A stretch of 64,000 nt of DNA from Steinernema hermaphroditum (taxonomy: Eukaryota; Nematoda; Chromadorea; Rhabditida; Steinernematidae). Position 1 is the first letter of the stretch. Each line of letters starts with the position of its first letter. The stretch covers positions 15,624,001-15,688,000 of the forward strand of contig CM059625.1 in assembly GCA_030435675.1 (NCBI GenBank), written 5' to 3'. A program made the position numbers and the translations under genes. Shown here piece by piece: positions 37,101-51,174 of the stretch. The notes beneath the pieces were generated by a model, which was not told the origin of the DNA, did not search any database, and saw nothing but the letters and a program-made list of their open reading frames with translations.

Positions 37101-40100
37101 TGTCGACGCTTCTCCTCTGCCGTCTTGAGTGGTTTGATATTCAATCTGCCCTTCGGCGCGCATCTCTTGGCCGCCGATTCATTTCCCCTCACGCACAGGC
37201 GACTCGGTGACCCCATGTCTCTGAGGCCTTGTTTCAAGCCTCGTTCACATATATTCCCTATTTATGCCGATTACATCGACGCCGCTGCAGGCGTTGTAAA
37301 AGTTGGCGACATATCTCGCACGCAGTCGCCTCATTCCTGCACTCATACGTGTCCTGCAGTGCCGGAGCCAAGACCTCCGAGATCCATTAGCGTAATCCTA
37401 ATTCTATAGAAGGCATCCATTAAACTAATCCATCTTTTTGCAATCGCCTTTGTTATTAGGGGCTTCTGCTGGTCCACTGCGTGGCCCGTGCCATAGTGGG
37501 TGTCCACTTCTTCATCTACTTCGCGTTTGCGTCCGTTTCCACAAGCAACCGGAAGAAGCTTTATTTGTGTTCATGTGACGGAGTTCGGGTTTGCTATAAT
37601 GCAATCCAATTTGTTTGGGTCTTCGCCGCCAACTGAGCGTCCGTTCTTCCTCTAGGGTGTTAGCGAGCAGGGAACGAACTAGAAAATAAACAACTCCGCG
37701 TATTTTGCGAAATTAGTCGATCTAGTGATTTTCATAGTCTTCTGTTTGAGCGTCTAAACGGGTTTCGTAACAATACTTTAAACCCGCTTTTCAATACCTC
37801 GGCAAGTTTTCAATACTTTTTTCCAAAGACAAAGCGACTTCTTGAACTCTGAATAAAAGCAACAGAGAATCTTCTACATGTGTAGTGTGAGACATTTCAA
37901 GTCTTCTCTTTTTCTATTTTTAAGGGGGAAATGCTTTGAGGTGAGCCACAGTTTTTCGTATAGAAGCCTATGAAAAGACTCTGAGCATCTACAGAAAGCA
38001 CATGTCACACACAGGGTCGTCATGGAGCGTTCTCCTCTGCTGTTGACCAATTATGGCAGTCTACACTGACATGAAAATCCCTTTCAGTTGTTGTTAGTTT
38101 ATATACTGAAACGCGAAGAGCTAAGACTACCATCATTTGCTGTAAACAGGTACGAAAACCATAGGTTTGCGCTGGTCTCGTTTTCGCAGTCATTTCGAGA
38201 TCACGATAGTGCTCGTTTTCCGTACATAAAATTTTGTTTCAAAACGAGATGGACCTATAATTAAAAGCACAATGTACTTTCCTTTTTCAACGGCGTGTAC
38301 TTTCACTTTCTGCATCGCCAATTCTGAGCCCAATTAGTCGCATCCAAACGCATGGCACCCAAACGAACGGCAGCGGTCATCATTAGTCAACAACTACAAA
38401 AACACAGGCCGCCGCACGCATTTACCGGAATCGCGGTCATGTAGCCTCAGCTGCTCGTTCCGGTGAGGGGGAAGTGCTTGCGCGAGTGACCACCAGCCGT
38501 CTTCTCCTTGTTCTAATTGACATTTGGAGGACGAAAAGGGCGGTGGCCAGAAGTCCATTTTGTTGCGACCGGCGCGGGAACAACAACACCCGTTGTCGCC
38601 TTCTTCTCCTTTTCATTCCGCTTTGCGTTGTCCTAGCGCCGAGAGGAGTCAATTAACCAGCGCGCGGGTGTCATCTTAATGCCAATAGTTCAATATATAG
38701 CCTTTCACTGCCTTTCTTCTTCGCCCCTTAAAGCGCATCTTCTTCGCGCTCGCCCGTCTCAATTTGCATATTCATGTTTGTTTTGGTGGTCTTGGCGAGC
38801 GAGTGCGCGCACATCGCAACCAACCTCAATGCAATTACTGCCAGCCTGTGCGCGCTACTGACCACACTCACTATCCGCCCGCATATTGGTTGTTGACTCC
38901 ACCGCGCCTCATCGGAATCACCCCGTTGGTCGCCAAATATAATACGTGTATCCGTTCGGTACGAGTGATTGAATGGACTGTGAATGGACTCCCCTTGACT
39001 TGACGGTATTGTTGCCGTTTCTAACAGTTTACTCTAATCTGTATAAGTGGATGCGGAGGGTGCGGAGATCGCCGAGAAGATCGCCTTTGCGGTTCGCGCC
39101 TATTCTATCGTGATCAGCTTTCGTCGACGTTGTTTATATATATGTCTTTGTTGCAGATGCTGGATCTTGGGGTCCATTGTTTCGACTGGATGCTTTCATC
39201 TCGACATCTCTTGTAGGCCCGAATGAATACCCTCACCATTCACCAACTTTCGTCCCAGGCCTGCGATATTTCACAACCTGGATTGGTAACTTTCTTAGTG
39301 GATGCACATTTAGTGTAGTCAAACAGACTGATAAGTGCTGGGACTTGGTCAAGTTACTTTTTGCACAAAAGTTGGCAAATTTCAAGCCACGCATTTCAAA
39401 CGGTCATTCGAAGAAAAGCGTACCACATATCCTCGTATGTGTTCGAGCGAAAACCCAGCTAAAAAACTGACAGAAATTACATAAAAACGTCGTTTGTTTA
39501 TAATTTCGTAGTTCTTAAAGCGCCCACTAGGGAACATCGGCTCGCAGCTCTGTTGGACATCCAATTTGCATTCTTCTCCAACTTCCGAGCAAACGAGTTC
39601 TGTCGAGGCCGTCGTCGTTGTCCTCGTCATGCGCCTGTCGTTGTGACCGCGATCTTCTTCATAGCCCCAAAGTGGAGACGAATTAGGCCAATTGCTAAAT
39701 GCATACCCGAGAGCAGTAGTGACGAAGACAACGACGACGCGGCGAGCCTGTGCGTAATTACCTTAATCGAGTAACGGTCGTTTTAATGGCACGAGGAATT
39801 GCGAGTGATTGTTCTCGTCCGGAGTCGGGATGCATTCGGCTTCTGGATGCATCACTATAAGGGTTGTCTTTTAACAGAAATTATCAAAGGAATTTGACGA
39901 CGTGGAACATTTTTGTATTCGTTAGCTCTAAAACATCAAACAAGACTAGATAATTAAGGACACAATGCGCATCACTTAGAATTTTGACGGCAGGCTCACC
40001 TGTTTTTTATGGCTTAAACACATCTTCTGACAGTGAATTTCTTTTCAGTGAAGTCCCAATTTTCGCCCACGGAAGTCTCCCTCTTAGACACTGTTTTCTT

Positions 40101-42650
40101 CGATTTAAAAAAATAATGAGAGCCGATAATGTTAGCTTAAAACTAGCTGAATAACAAACATGTATTCCAGCACCTTTTGCTTCTTTGGCCAAGTTCTTTA
40201 TGATCTGTCTCAGCTTGTTTTTGGCCCTCTTCCTTACTGATGATTTATCTAAGATCAGTGACATGTTGCTGTACCAAACTGTGTCTGCGCCTCACGAGAG
40301 GCCATTGTCACCAGCACGTTGTTTATGACATCTTGAGCATCTAAGTATCGCTCTTATCAGCTGATCCAAGAGACGTTCTTCGCAGTTTTATGCGTTCGCC
40401 CATTCGCACTTTTGAGTGACGAGCATCGGGCGTCGTGACTCGTTGCGCGCATGGAGAGATGCATATATTATAGTATATATTGTCTTATCGCCGAAGACGA
40501 TCGTCTCGGACAAGCCTCTCTCTGGACGGCGCTGTGCCCTTCGGCACCATTCCCGAAAAGCATATGCTTCGCCGCGTCCCTGCTCATCTGGACAGATACC
40601 GATCGAGCAGTTTCTTTTGTCGCCGACAATTGGCAGTTAATTGGATTTTTCACGTCGGCGCACTCCTTTTTCCCCGGAGCTTATTTATCAAATCCCATTT
40701 GGCTTGCATTAGGTCTATAATTCATAATTGACAGGCTAATAACTCATAATCTCTGTGGCCGTTATACGGAGATTGGTTGAGTGTTTGGCATTGGCCATCA
40801 CCGTATCCTATAGAATTTTGACAAAATGACAAAAAAATCACTTTTACTTCATCTTGCGTCGAAAAAAAACCAAATGAACCAGACAGTCTCAAGGGATCGC
40901 AATGTCCGAATGCAATTTTGACAAGATTTAAATCTGATCAGTTCCTTCAAACTAAAAAGGCCAAAAGAGTTCTGCCGGCGAAATGTAAAAGCCGAAACTG
41001 CTTGCCTTTTATTCCACTCAAAGATTTGGAGCAATCTCTTTTGTTGATGTCAAAAAAAAACGGTTACTCATACAGTAGCTGTTTGTGTATCCATTTTCGG
41101 CAACTCCGGTTTTGGTTACCTCCGCCAGAAATACGCGACCGCCTGGTCGGTCTGTCTTTATCTTCCAATCCCTTATCCCTTATCCAACCACTTCAGTCGA
41201 AATCTCTGCTCCGCTCCGTTCCTCGTCTCGTCCCGTAACCCTCTCCTGTCGCAACTCAAACGTTCAACCGGTGAACAAATAAGGGTGGTGAATTGACGAG
41301 CGATCGGATGTCCGACTGTCCGTCAACTCGTTGACGGCCGGACAGATTGCGCCTTCCGTCTCGCCAGGGATCAGCGCTCTCGCGCACCATTCACGTCTTC
41401 CTCTACTATGTGTGATATGTATTTGCGTTCTCTTTTGACGGCACGCATTCGCGCTCCGGTCACCTTTCGTTCTCCGCTGGTCACCTCCGGTCTTGCGCGC
41501 ACCTCCGAGGCCGGGCGGACCGCCGGCGTCGCGTGTACTGTCAACTTCCGTTCGATTATACAATTGGCAAATTGGCCATCACCGGTACTCAGTGCATTTT
41601 CACGCTTGCCCTGTTGTTCAAATTGTTGCTGACCGCAGGTTGAGGTCGTCGCCGTGCTGGCCTTGGTTATCGTATCTTCAATGGATGCACCCTTCTTTTA
41701 TCACAATCACCTCTTTTTATGACTTTCGGTTAAGTTTGCTTTGGGCTACTCACACTCGTTGAGAACTTCAACAAGATCGCCAATTGGGATATATCAATTT
41801 CGTTAAGACAAAAATCAACAATCATTGCTTAGCGTACAGACGTTCCAACTGATGTTCCATTATCGGAAATATTGGCTCCAGACGCACCGAGTTTACCTGT
41901 CTTTAAATTCCAAAATCCGAAACCTGAGGCACTTGAACAGCACGCCTAAACCGGCCGAGCATATCGGCTTACACCTCCGTCCACTCAGCGCTTTCCGGCC
42001 GAACGTTTCCAGCGTTTTAATCCGTTTCGTACAATTGGTTTACAAGTTGAACGGCGACAAAAAAACCATAGCGGTCCGCAACAATCCGCACCGAAAGCGA
42101 GTTGCAAGGGGCCAGGCAGTGCGCGTGATGGATCGGCCGCTTTGGCCCCGAGTCACATTTTTGCCGTATGATCATTTATCCCCTAAGCCAGCGCTTGTTC
42201 ATTGTCTCATTAGTGCGAGGGGGACACAACCCACCACTAATCCCTTGTCTCCCCGGGAGTGCTTGTCTCGTGTTCTGTCCGGGTTATCTGGTCCTAATGC
42301 ACAAATTACGTCAGTCCGGAGTGTGGAAAGGCTCCGGCGCGCGCGGAGGTCAACCTATAAATAAATCCGTTCGAATTTGTTTATTCCTCTCCTCCCCCTT
42401 CCCGGCTCAGGGCCACCCATCGCGCTGCTCGGGAGTGACCGTCGTCCGGCCGGCTCCTCCTTGGACTCTCGGCGTGGCCACCGCCGGCGTCGCGGACAGT
42501 CCCCGGCCAGTGAGTGGCCCTTGGCGCAGCGCTTTCGCACGAGGTTGTTTTGTTTTGTTGCGCGATTATGACATGGGATATGTGTGTTCTCGCTCATTGA
42601 TATCCTTCCGTTCGCACATTGTTCCCATTCTGTTGTTCTCATGACCGTGT

Positions 42651-42662
42651 GATTGCTTACAG
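42651..42662 (+). promoter_or_regulatory. 3' splice site just ahead of the plexin start
   Basis: GATTGCTTACAG ends 10 bases before the plexin ATG at 42673. It is either the end of a 5'-UTR intron or a trans-splice acceptor. An out-of-frame ATG at 42665 opens a short upstream frame just after the site. Confidence 0.5.
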
Positions 42663-42672
42663 AAATGCGCAA

Positions 42673-45600
42673 ATGTCCGCTGTCCTTATTCTTCCGCTAA
42701 TACTACTCTATTTGGGACAGCTGCACGTTTGCCATGCTAATCCGAGAATTATTTCCACGTACCAGGCGAAAACGGAGATCAAGAATGTAGTGCTAAGTGG
42801 TGGCAAGGTGAGTCCCATAAAACACTTAAGATTGCACCCGTTTTCGAGAATTCCAAAGCATGTTCTTTTCAAAAAATACAGCCGAACTTTAACACATAGA
42901 GATCCCCAAAATATATCTATATTTGTAATCTTAAGGTATACGTCGGTGCGGTGAACAAGCTGCTGAGTCTGAACTCATCCGATCTCTCACTAATCCACGA
43001 AGTTGACACGGGCCCTGTCCTAGACAGTCCTTTTTGCAACTTCGACTCAAGCTCCTGCATCCGCGCCTCCACACTCAAACAAACCGACAACCACAACAAG
43101 ATTCTACATGTCACATCCGAAGGTCTCCTGTCTTGCGGAAGTGTCCGCCAAGGTGTTTGCGACATCCGTTCGGTGAACAACATCCACGATGTCGTCCAAA
43201 GCGGCACTGTGCCCATCGCTGCCAACTCAGCCAACTCCTCCACCGTATCACTCCTCGGAGAAAGCGGGTTCCTCTACGTAGCTGCCACCTACTCTGGCGA
43301 TTCTCCATATCGGGAGAACTTCCCAGCCATCGCCACAAGAGAGCCTCCCCTTTACTATACCATCAATTCCGGTTCGATAGAAGGCGAAGCGGCCGTTCAA
43401 ATTCGAGCTGAATACCGTAGTCGCTTCCGCGTGAACTACGTTGGTGCGTTTTTGGACGAACACTACGTGTACTACGCCAGCGTGCAGAACAAGTACGTAC
43501 AGGCGCCGTCGCTGGCAAATCCACTCGTCTCCAAGATCATCCGTATATGCGCTAACGATCAAAGGTAAGCCAATCGGCAATTACCATCTGGCTATCGCTT
43601 ACAACGCTCGTAATCCGGCTGTAATCCGCGCGTACCCGCGTGAGCGGCTTTTTCGCTTTTCATTCTGACACCTTGAGCGCGGTGTCAGAAGGACTAATTG
43701 CAAGGGCGCCCGGGGCTCTCGGATGTCGTGTCCGCGCCCCGTGCTGCAAATGGCTTAATTAACTTGAGTCGCGCGGATGTTGTCGTGGTCTCTCTCTAAT
43801 TAGTAAAAATATCCTTCTGTGCAAACTGCGCAATTAGTTCAATTTGACGCCAACGCGACCGTCGCAACTTTTGCCGGCCTCGCGAGCACCATCTGTGCCT
43901 TCATTGTTGCGACACGATACCACAACAACATGGGGCTCGAATGCTCGAAAAGCACCTAATCATCTGAGTTGTCTTCAGGTACGTCTCCTACAGTGAGATC
44001 GAATTACAATGCCGCGGCGCCGACAACACGAATTTCAATGTTATCAAGGGGCTATCGCTGGAACAAGATCGTCTCATCGGCATCTTCACCGATGGAAGCG
44101 AGACTCAGTCGGCCATTTGTATTTTCGACATGCAGAAGGTCCGCTTGACATTTTGGTACAACATCGACAGGTGTCGAGGAGGCGCCCTTACGCGTGGTTT
44201 GCCGCATATTGGCCGCGATTCCAAGTGCACAAATGTGAGTTATTTTAACGCCTCATGGACAGAGTGGGGGCCGACCCACCTGTATTGATTTGAAAGGAAA
44301 CGTTTTTCTGCAAGTAGAGTCACTAAGTACAAAACTACGACAATCAAGAGTTGGCGATGTTTGTCCGTTCTTTTTTTTTGTGGGAACACCTTGCGACCAA
44401 CTGTAAAGTTTCCCAAACCTGTCCAAATAAACCGTGTTCTCGCCAACATGTGCTGTTTGTCCAATAACGGGTATTGTCTTCCGTTATTTGCTCATCGGTT
44501 CAGTTGCGCGTTTTTTCGCCTAGCTGTGCGCGTAGCGTCGTTGGCACCTGCAAGGCGCTTCGACCACTTGACCCAACAGAAGCAAACTACAACCGACATG
44601 AGATGTGCAAACAAACGCAAAGCATTTGATCCTATCAAATCGCGTTCATTTATACCAGTATCCATCTTTCAGAAATCCCATCTTCCGCTATCGGAAGACA
44701 CGTGCCAACTGGGTGTCGGCGGTTCCATCGAAGCCGATGCGGTCGCCGCCGTCCAGTACTCGGACAAATCGTTAACGTCGGTGGCGGCACGATCAATCGG
44801 ACGGACGACGCTCGTTGTTGTTGGAAGCAAATCAGGCGAAATCCTACAGGTATACAGCCGAGTGTTCGCTTTTTTCCACTTAGCGCCAAGAGGACGCGCG
44901 CACTCTGCGGCACAACTGATGGCCCTAATGACCGTGTGGTGACGCGCGGCGGCCCGTTTTACGACGGCACTTTGATTTATCGCCATTCTAAGTGGCTCCC
45001 AGCTGGAGTGATTGATGAACTGGCCCTAGCTGTACCTAATCCAAAAGCCGCAGTGAGGGATTTATGAGTTCATCTCGCGGAATTTCATATATCTATTTAT
45101 AGCGTTTGTCTGTTTTAGTTCCATCTCAACGGCGATCACTTGTTGAATTTGGAAAAGTATGCCGAATTCATCGCTGGCCTGGATGCGATCACCCATCTCG
45201 TCTTTATGGACGACGGCAAGTATTTGGCCGTCAGCGGCAAGGAGGTAGGTCATCTAATAAACAAGCAATCCAATTGCATCATTAGCGCTAATCCGGTTGG
45301 ACTTCCTGACAAGCAGCAGAGCTTCTGTTCGCTCGTATCATCATTTCCTCCCTCCGGGAGGCAATGGTGTTCTATTTGCTTTGGCGGCTAATTAGCATAG
45401 CCGCGACCACCCACGGGGCACCCACGAGGGAATCAGCGGAAGATAGGTCGGGGTTTCAAAGGGCCTAACGTGAAAGTGTTACCCATGCGCGGTGGCAGTG
45501 ATGAATCGTTTAAATGAATAGTCCACAGGAATATGCGGCTTGCGCGGTCCGTCTTTTTTGACTTCATTAGGCGCTTTGTTATATGGCTTTGCTCATAAAT

Positions 45601-48600
45601 CACCCACCGGTAGGTCCCAGATGGCTGCGGGATAGGGAGTCAGTTCGAAAATGAGTAATGAAGCTCGTCGAAAATATGACGGCATTTGTGGCTAGCTTTG
45701 GTGCGTCCTCTATCCAAACAAAAGCGACAGGTTAATCATCTTGGCAGCTCCCATTTGCACTTCCCGATGTTTCTTTAATGTCGCTGTAAACCCATCAACA
45801 GTCTACGGGACAGGTTGCAATCGCACCCAAATGCAGACAGTAGCGCGGATTGATCGATTGGATGCGAACGATCTGATAAACGCCGCCGTTATGAAGACGT
45901 TTTTCGCCAGGCAGGAACGGTGTCATGTCAAGCATAAATAACGTGTGATTGCGATCTTATCGCGAAGTCCAAAGTGGCCGCCCGTATCAGCGGTTCCAGC
46001 GGTATCAGTGCCGCGGTAGCCAAGCGATCCCCGAATGACCCATGATCTCATTTATTAAGCAAACAATTGGCAACGCACTAATTTGGGGACTTTCAGATTT
46101 TGACTCTACGCACTTCAACTTGTCAGCAATATGCAACGTGCGAGCAGTGTTCGGCAAGCGCCGATCCGCTCTGTGGATGGTGTCTTTTCGAAGGCGCTTG
46201 CGCATCGAAAGCGTCATGTGCCAACGGATTGACGGATAAATGTCCAAGATCGACGGGTGAAGCTAGTCCGGCAAATAGCTCTCTACAGACCACGGATGTA
46301 CGAGTTTTCCTTCCGGCAGAGAACGTTCCTGAGCCAGTCGATACAGTAAGTTACATTTATTTTTCTATACAACGTCATCATTTTGTCATTCCAGAACTAC
46401 GAGTGCTACTTCGGACTTCATCGGTCTCCAGCCGACTGGGCAATCTCGGGAATCAACTGTCCACTGCCACGGAAGCTGCCTGCCATTCCTACGGGCGCTG
46501 ATCATATCGTCGTCGCGCTCGAAGTGCGAACTGCGCAATCGAGTAAACCCATCCTGGCGAGTAATTACACGTTCTATGATTGTAATCAACACTCCATGTA
46601 AGAGGCGTTAATTGAATAATCATCACTTCATTCATGCCCGTATTTAGATGTTCGTCTTGCTCCGCTTCAAAATGGAAATGTTCGTGGTGCTCAGCGGAAC
46701 GCCGATGCATGTCCGAAGGCGCCTATTGCTCCGGCAATGGCACCTCCACTTGCGTTCATATCGACAACAGCACGGAGACGCTCGTCGCCAGCGGAGCGAA
46801 CACGTCGATCGCGTTCCCGGTCGTCAATCTCGGCAAATCGGGCATCAGCGACCGACTGATCTGTCGCATTCAGACCGAATCAAGTTATGTAACTGCGGAG
46901 GCTAAGGTGAAGAACGACGTGGTTGAGTGTCAGCCGACGCAACTCAGTTACTTGGCCGTAACGCCGACCTTAAATTACGACCTCGAACTTGTGAGAGGGA
47001 GCGAGTTGATTGACAGGACACACGGTAGCTAATTATGATATCGTGCAGTAATTAATGTTTCAAATTTTAGTCACCATGTTCAAATGTTCCGAAATGGCGA
47101 CCGACTGTTCCCAATGTCTTGCATTGGACCCGAAGTGGAGTTGTACATGGTGTTCTGGCGGATGTCAATATTCGAATTTCTGTGCAAAACCGCCGAAATC
47201 TTCAAGACCCGACAACCTTTGCACTGCGCCGACCATTCAATCTGTAAGTCTTGAATTATTTCTTCTGTACTTGATTGGTGATGACTTATGTATTCATCAT
47301 TGCGTTGAAGTGATGCTATTTAATGTGCTAATGTGATATTATTCCAGTTCGAACCCCGCTCCGGACCTATAAGTGGCGGCACCAGAATCGATATTCGCGG
47401 AAGAGATCTAGGATCGCGAATTGAGGACGTGAGAGGCCGCGTGTACGTCGCTGGATCGAAATGCAAAGTTGTTGAATATTACATTTCCGTCAGGTAATTA
47501 TAAAACGCCCCGCACCGTTAATCAAGCAACAATTTTCAGGATTGTATGCATTGTCGAAGGTGGTACTGGTACAGGGCCAATTAGAATAACAATTGGCAAG
47601 TCCGGAAGGCGCAGCGTTGACTCCAACTCTTTCTACCAGTTTGTCTCACCATCCATCGAATCCATATTCCCTGCTTATGGGCCAGTGTCCGGCGGTACAA
47701 AGCTAACTGTGTACGGCAAGAACTTGAATGTCGGGTCGAACACAAGTGTATCTCTCGATGATTTACCCTGTCAAATATTACCGGAAAGCAATTCGACAAG
47801 AAGTGTGATTTGCTTGACATCGCCAAGTGCCAGAGTGAGAGACGCGCAGTCGCTGAGGATCCAAATCGACGATTACGTGCAAACGATTAGCGCAAGATTC
47901 AGCTATCGCCCGGACCCTGTGATCAGATCGATTGATCCAACAGCTAGTTTCGAAAGCGGAGGACGTGTGGTTACGGTTCAGGTACTGATGAATATTATGC
48001 AAGTTCTTAAATCGACCAATTTAGGGATCGAACCTCGATTCTGTCCAATATGCGCATATGTACCTGCTCAACGTTCCTCCGATCGAAGGCGAGCTGCTCT
48101 CCGACTTGTCCGAATGTCAAGTCGAGAACTCAACATTTATGTTTTGCTTGAGCCCGCGTGTTCGTCTCCCGCCCACTCACAATCTTGCCTCCTATGCCCG
48201 CTGGACCGTCGGCTTTCACATGGGCGACGTACAATCTGTTCGGAATCTTGGATCTCATGTGCAGATGACAACCGTCCCGGATCCGCAGTTTTCTCCGTTC
48301 AAGGGAATTCATGTCCAGTCTCCCGAACACCCACTTGTAATCAAAGGAAAGTACCTCTCGCAAGCTGCTGGACCGCACGAATACAAGATCTACGTGGGAA
48401 CAGAACGGTGTCATGTGACAGTTCTGGACAGCCATCAAATATTATGCAAGCTTCCTACTATCCAACCTCAAGCAACCGATGAAAATGGCGACCCGGTGTA
48501 TGGATCGCGACCGCTGGTTACAGTCAAGATAGGCAATATCAGAAGCGAGCTGGGATTAATCGAATACGAATCCGGTAAGACAAACAGTCATGGAAAGTCA

Positions 48601-50869
48601 TACAACGATTGGTAAAGTTTTAGGATTACGTATCGGACCGTGGAGGCTGCTCGTCCTCGGCGCTATCGGATGCACCCTCTTGACCGTCGCCTGCGTCCTT
48701 CTTTTCACGCTATGGCGCCGACGCTCCAGTCAGCATGAGCGCGATTATAAACGCATTCAAATGCAGATGGACCAGATGGAAAGCACCGTTCGTAACGAGT
48801 GCAAGCAGGCGTTTGCCGAATTGCAAACTGACGTCACTGATCTTATGGCCGACATTGGAGATGCTGGAATACCGTATCATGAGAAGGCTGAATTCATATC
48901 GCGATTGCTGTTCTCCGATGCTCCCGATTCGCCTGGAATGATCGGGAGCTGGGGCATGGGCATGAACATCTACTCAAGTCAGATGCCAATTGCTTTGGGA
49001 CAGTTCGACTCACTCCTCTGGGACAAGCACTTTATCTTTGTACTTGTGCAAACGATCGAGTCGGATTCGACAATCAGTGTATCGGAAAGATCGAATTTGT
49101 GCTCGCTCATTATTGGCTCGATCATTCGGAACATGCCCTACTGCACGGATGTTGTGCTTACTCTTCTCTCCGCTCACATCGAAAACTGTGTTCAGGTGAG
49201 TCTCAAATTGTCGTTAACGGGAGTGAACAAAATAATTTCAGAATCGTTCACCGCATCTTCTCTTCCGTCGTTCCGAGAGTGTCGTTGAAAAGCTTTTTTC
49301 GCTATGGTTCACGATCACCATGTATCCGTATCTCTCCGACGTTGCCCGCGGACCTGGAAGACCGTTTTTCCTGTTGTATCGCGCGCTGAAGTGCCAGACT
49401 GAGAAGGGCCCGATCGATGCAGTAACCGGAGGATCGCGATACTCTCTGAGTGAACAGAAACTTCTTCGAGAATCGGTGGACGCTAACGTTGTGGTAGGAA
49501 ATCAGCTTGCATATCGTGAACTCATACTGCCGTTCAGCAACTGTTGGTAATCCCGCTGGACGGTTTCGACCAGTCGCCCATTGTGTGCCGAGTTCTCCAA
49601 TGCGACACGATCTCCCAAATGAAGTCAAAGATTCTTGATTTGATCTACAAGAGTCATGCTTACTCGTCAAGAATCTCAATTGATCAGTTCGACCTTGGTA
49701 AGTATCAATCTCATATTTGGGATACGAGAAGCGCGGTAAAGCGATCGTCAGTTTATTTGCAATGTGTGATATTAACTGACGCTAATTCGTACTATTTTAG
49801 AATGGAGATGCCCAAAGCGTGGAACGATCATTCTCTCTGATGACGATAAGCCAAATGTCAAGGGCTTGAAGAAACTCAACACCGTCGGCTTCTACAACCT
49901 CCCCAACAACGCACTTCTCTCGATGCAGTCACGCAGTCCTCATAGTTTCACATATCGCAGTGGATCGAGCGACACGACCTGCTCCGCATGGAGTTCCGCT
50001 CATCTTCTCGATACTACGGCCATGAACAGGACTGATGTTCACTACTTCCATTTGTCCAACCCACCTTCTGGAGCCTTCTCGCTGGACAAGAGAAAGAAGT
50101 GCGATGATTCGGTGAACGGAACTGTTCTCCGTAACATCCCCGAGGTTTACTTAACGCGGCTGCTAACTAGCAAGGGAACAATCCAGAAATTCGTTGATGA
50201 TTTCTTCGATGCGGCGCTTTTCTTGCATCAACCCGAAGTTCCAGCTGTGCTAAAATATGTTTTCGACTTCTTGGATCACCAGGCTGAGAGGAATCAAGTG
50301 ACAGATCCTGATATCATTCACAGCTGGAAGACGAACGCATTCATCTTGCGATTCTGGGTTAACCTGATCAAGAACCCAAATATGCTGTTCGACATACAGC
50401 GTCAGGAGTTTCTTGATTCGTCATTGTCTGTAATAGGCCAAACACTGATCGATGCATGTAGCAGAAGTCAGTTCCCGCTAGGAAAGGAAAGTCCATCGAG
50501 CAAACTGTTGTTCGCCAAGGACATTTCAAGGTAAATCTGCAGTCCAGCAATGTCTTATATTCATGGTATTCCCTCAGGTATCGTCCCATCTCCTTTGACA
50601 TGTTCCGACGAGTGAAACGGCAGCCGTCGGTCGGTGAGAAACACCTCTACGAGCATACGAATGCGATGTCGAAAAGCGTAACCGAAGGAGTTAGCAGCAC
50701 AGCAGCCGTTGGAGAGCTGCTCCAGTGGGTTAAGGCGAATGGCGTTCGCTTTTCCGACATGCTCTGCCGCGATCCCATCGCCATCCAGCATCGCCTTCCC
50801 GATCGTCTCCAGCAGATCGTTCAGTGCTCGATCACCGAACCTGAGCATATCTACGCCACTCTCCAGTGA
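42673..50869 (+). CDS. Plexin, semaphorin receptor
   Basis: Plexins are single-pass receptors for semaphorins, steering axons and epithelial cells through an intracellular GAP domain for Ras/Rap-family GTPases. Seventeen exons: 42673-42807, 42936-43564, 43979-44234, 44673-44849, 45119-45244, 46097-46345, 46395-46597, 46648-47024, 47071-47243, 47348-47493, 47540-47981, 48025-48574, 48624-49195, 49242-49493, 49538-49697, 49801-50530 and 50578-50869. They give 1822 residues. In order: signal peptide (1-22), sema domain (about 30-445), PSI repeats at about 450 (CEQCSASADPLCGWC), 593 (CSSCSASKWKCSWC) and 725, IPT/TIG domains (about 776-1150), one membrane span (about 1161-1184), then the split GAP domain. 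Both catalytic arginine regions are present: LLFRRSESVVEK (R1354/R1355) and LRFWVNLIKNP (about R1666). The exon 8 donor at 47024 was chosen because the nearer GTGAGA at 46991 breaks the frame. I cannot decide between PLX-1 and PLX-2. Confidence 0.95.
43663..43690 (+). other. Perfect 10-bp hairpin in plexin intron 2
   Basis: TTCTGACACC, the 8-base loop TTGAGCGC, and GGTGTCAGAA form an exact stem about 100 bases after the exon 2 donor. It could fold in the pre-mRNA. Its function is unknown. Confidence 0.6.
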
Positions 50870-51168
50870 TAGCTGAAGCGATCGGGTCCCTCAGCTGTCA
50901 TCATTATCCCTCTCGGTGTTAGGTCCAGTCGCAAAAGAACAACGTTTTCTTTCTTATTATGTCGTGCGTCCTTCCGATTTGAGCTTCACGTCGGGTCTCT
51001 ACTCTTCCGTCCCAACAAAAACATATCCTCTTGCCCAAAGCGTTTGCAGCGTTTCACGCCAATCCTCTCTTTCAGAGCCTGCTGCTCTGTGGCTCAGTGT
51101 ACATACCAACCTCTCCGAAATGATCCCAGTTCCTGTTGTTCTCCAGATTTTGTGCAGACTTATATTAT

Positions 51169-51174
51169 AATAAA
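51169..51174 (+). terminator. AATAAA polyadenylation signal of plexin
   Basis: AATAAA lies 300 bases after the TGA at 50867-50869. It is the first canonical signal I see downstream. Confidence 0.5.

Larger units (their letters stand above)
30214..42660. other. Large non-coding interval between IFT22 and plexin
   Basis: No gene is supported in about 12.4 kb. It holds a fold-back element (32328-32592), a CpG-rich patch with two octamer-type sites (33100-33440), a perfect short hairpin (34104-34127) and many AATTAG/TAATTA homeodomain-type cores. It looks like cis-regulatory DNA, possibly for plexin. Open frames include an ATG-started 161-codon frame at 36924-37409 (+), an 83-codon frame at 36616-36867 (-) and a 179-codon frame at 41825-42364 (+). 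None shows a recognised domain or a convincing exon structure. Confidence 0.4.

Noticed and set aside
36924..37409. 161-codon ATG-started frame
   Set aside because: No domain, no exon partners, and unlike neighbouring real genes in composition. Listed only as an open frame.
44702..45067. 121-codon plus-strand frame between plexin exons 4 and 5
   Set aside because: Joining 44849 to 45119 keeps the sema domain continuous (SGEILQ to FHLNGD). This frame lies mostly in the intron and in another reading frame.
46991..47030. Plexin exon 8 ending at GTGAGA (46991)
   Set aside because: That donor shifts the frame into exon 9. The GTAGCT donor after 47024 keeps the third PSI domain in frame.
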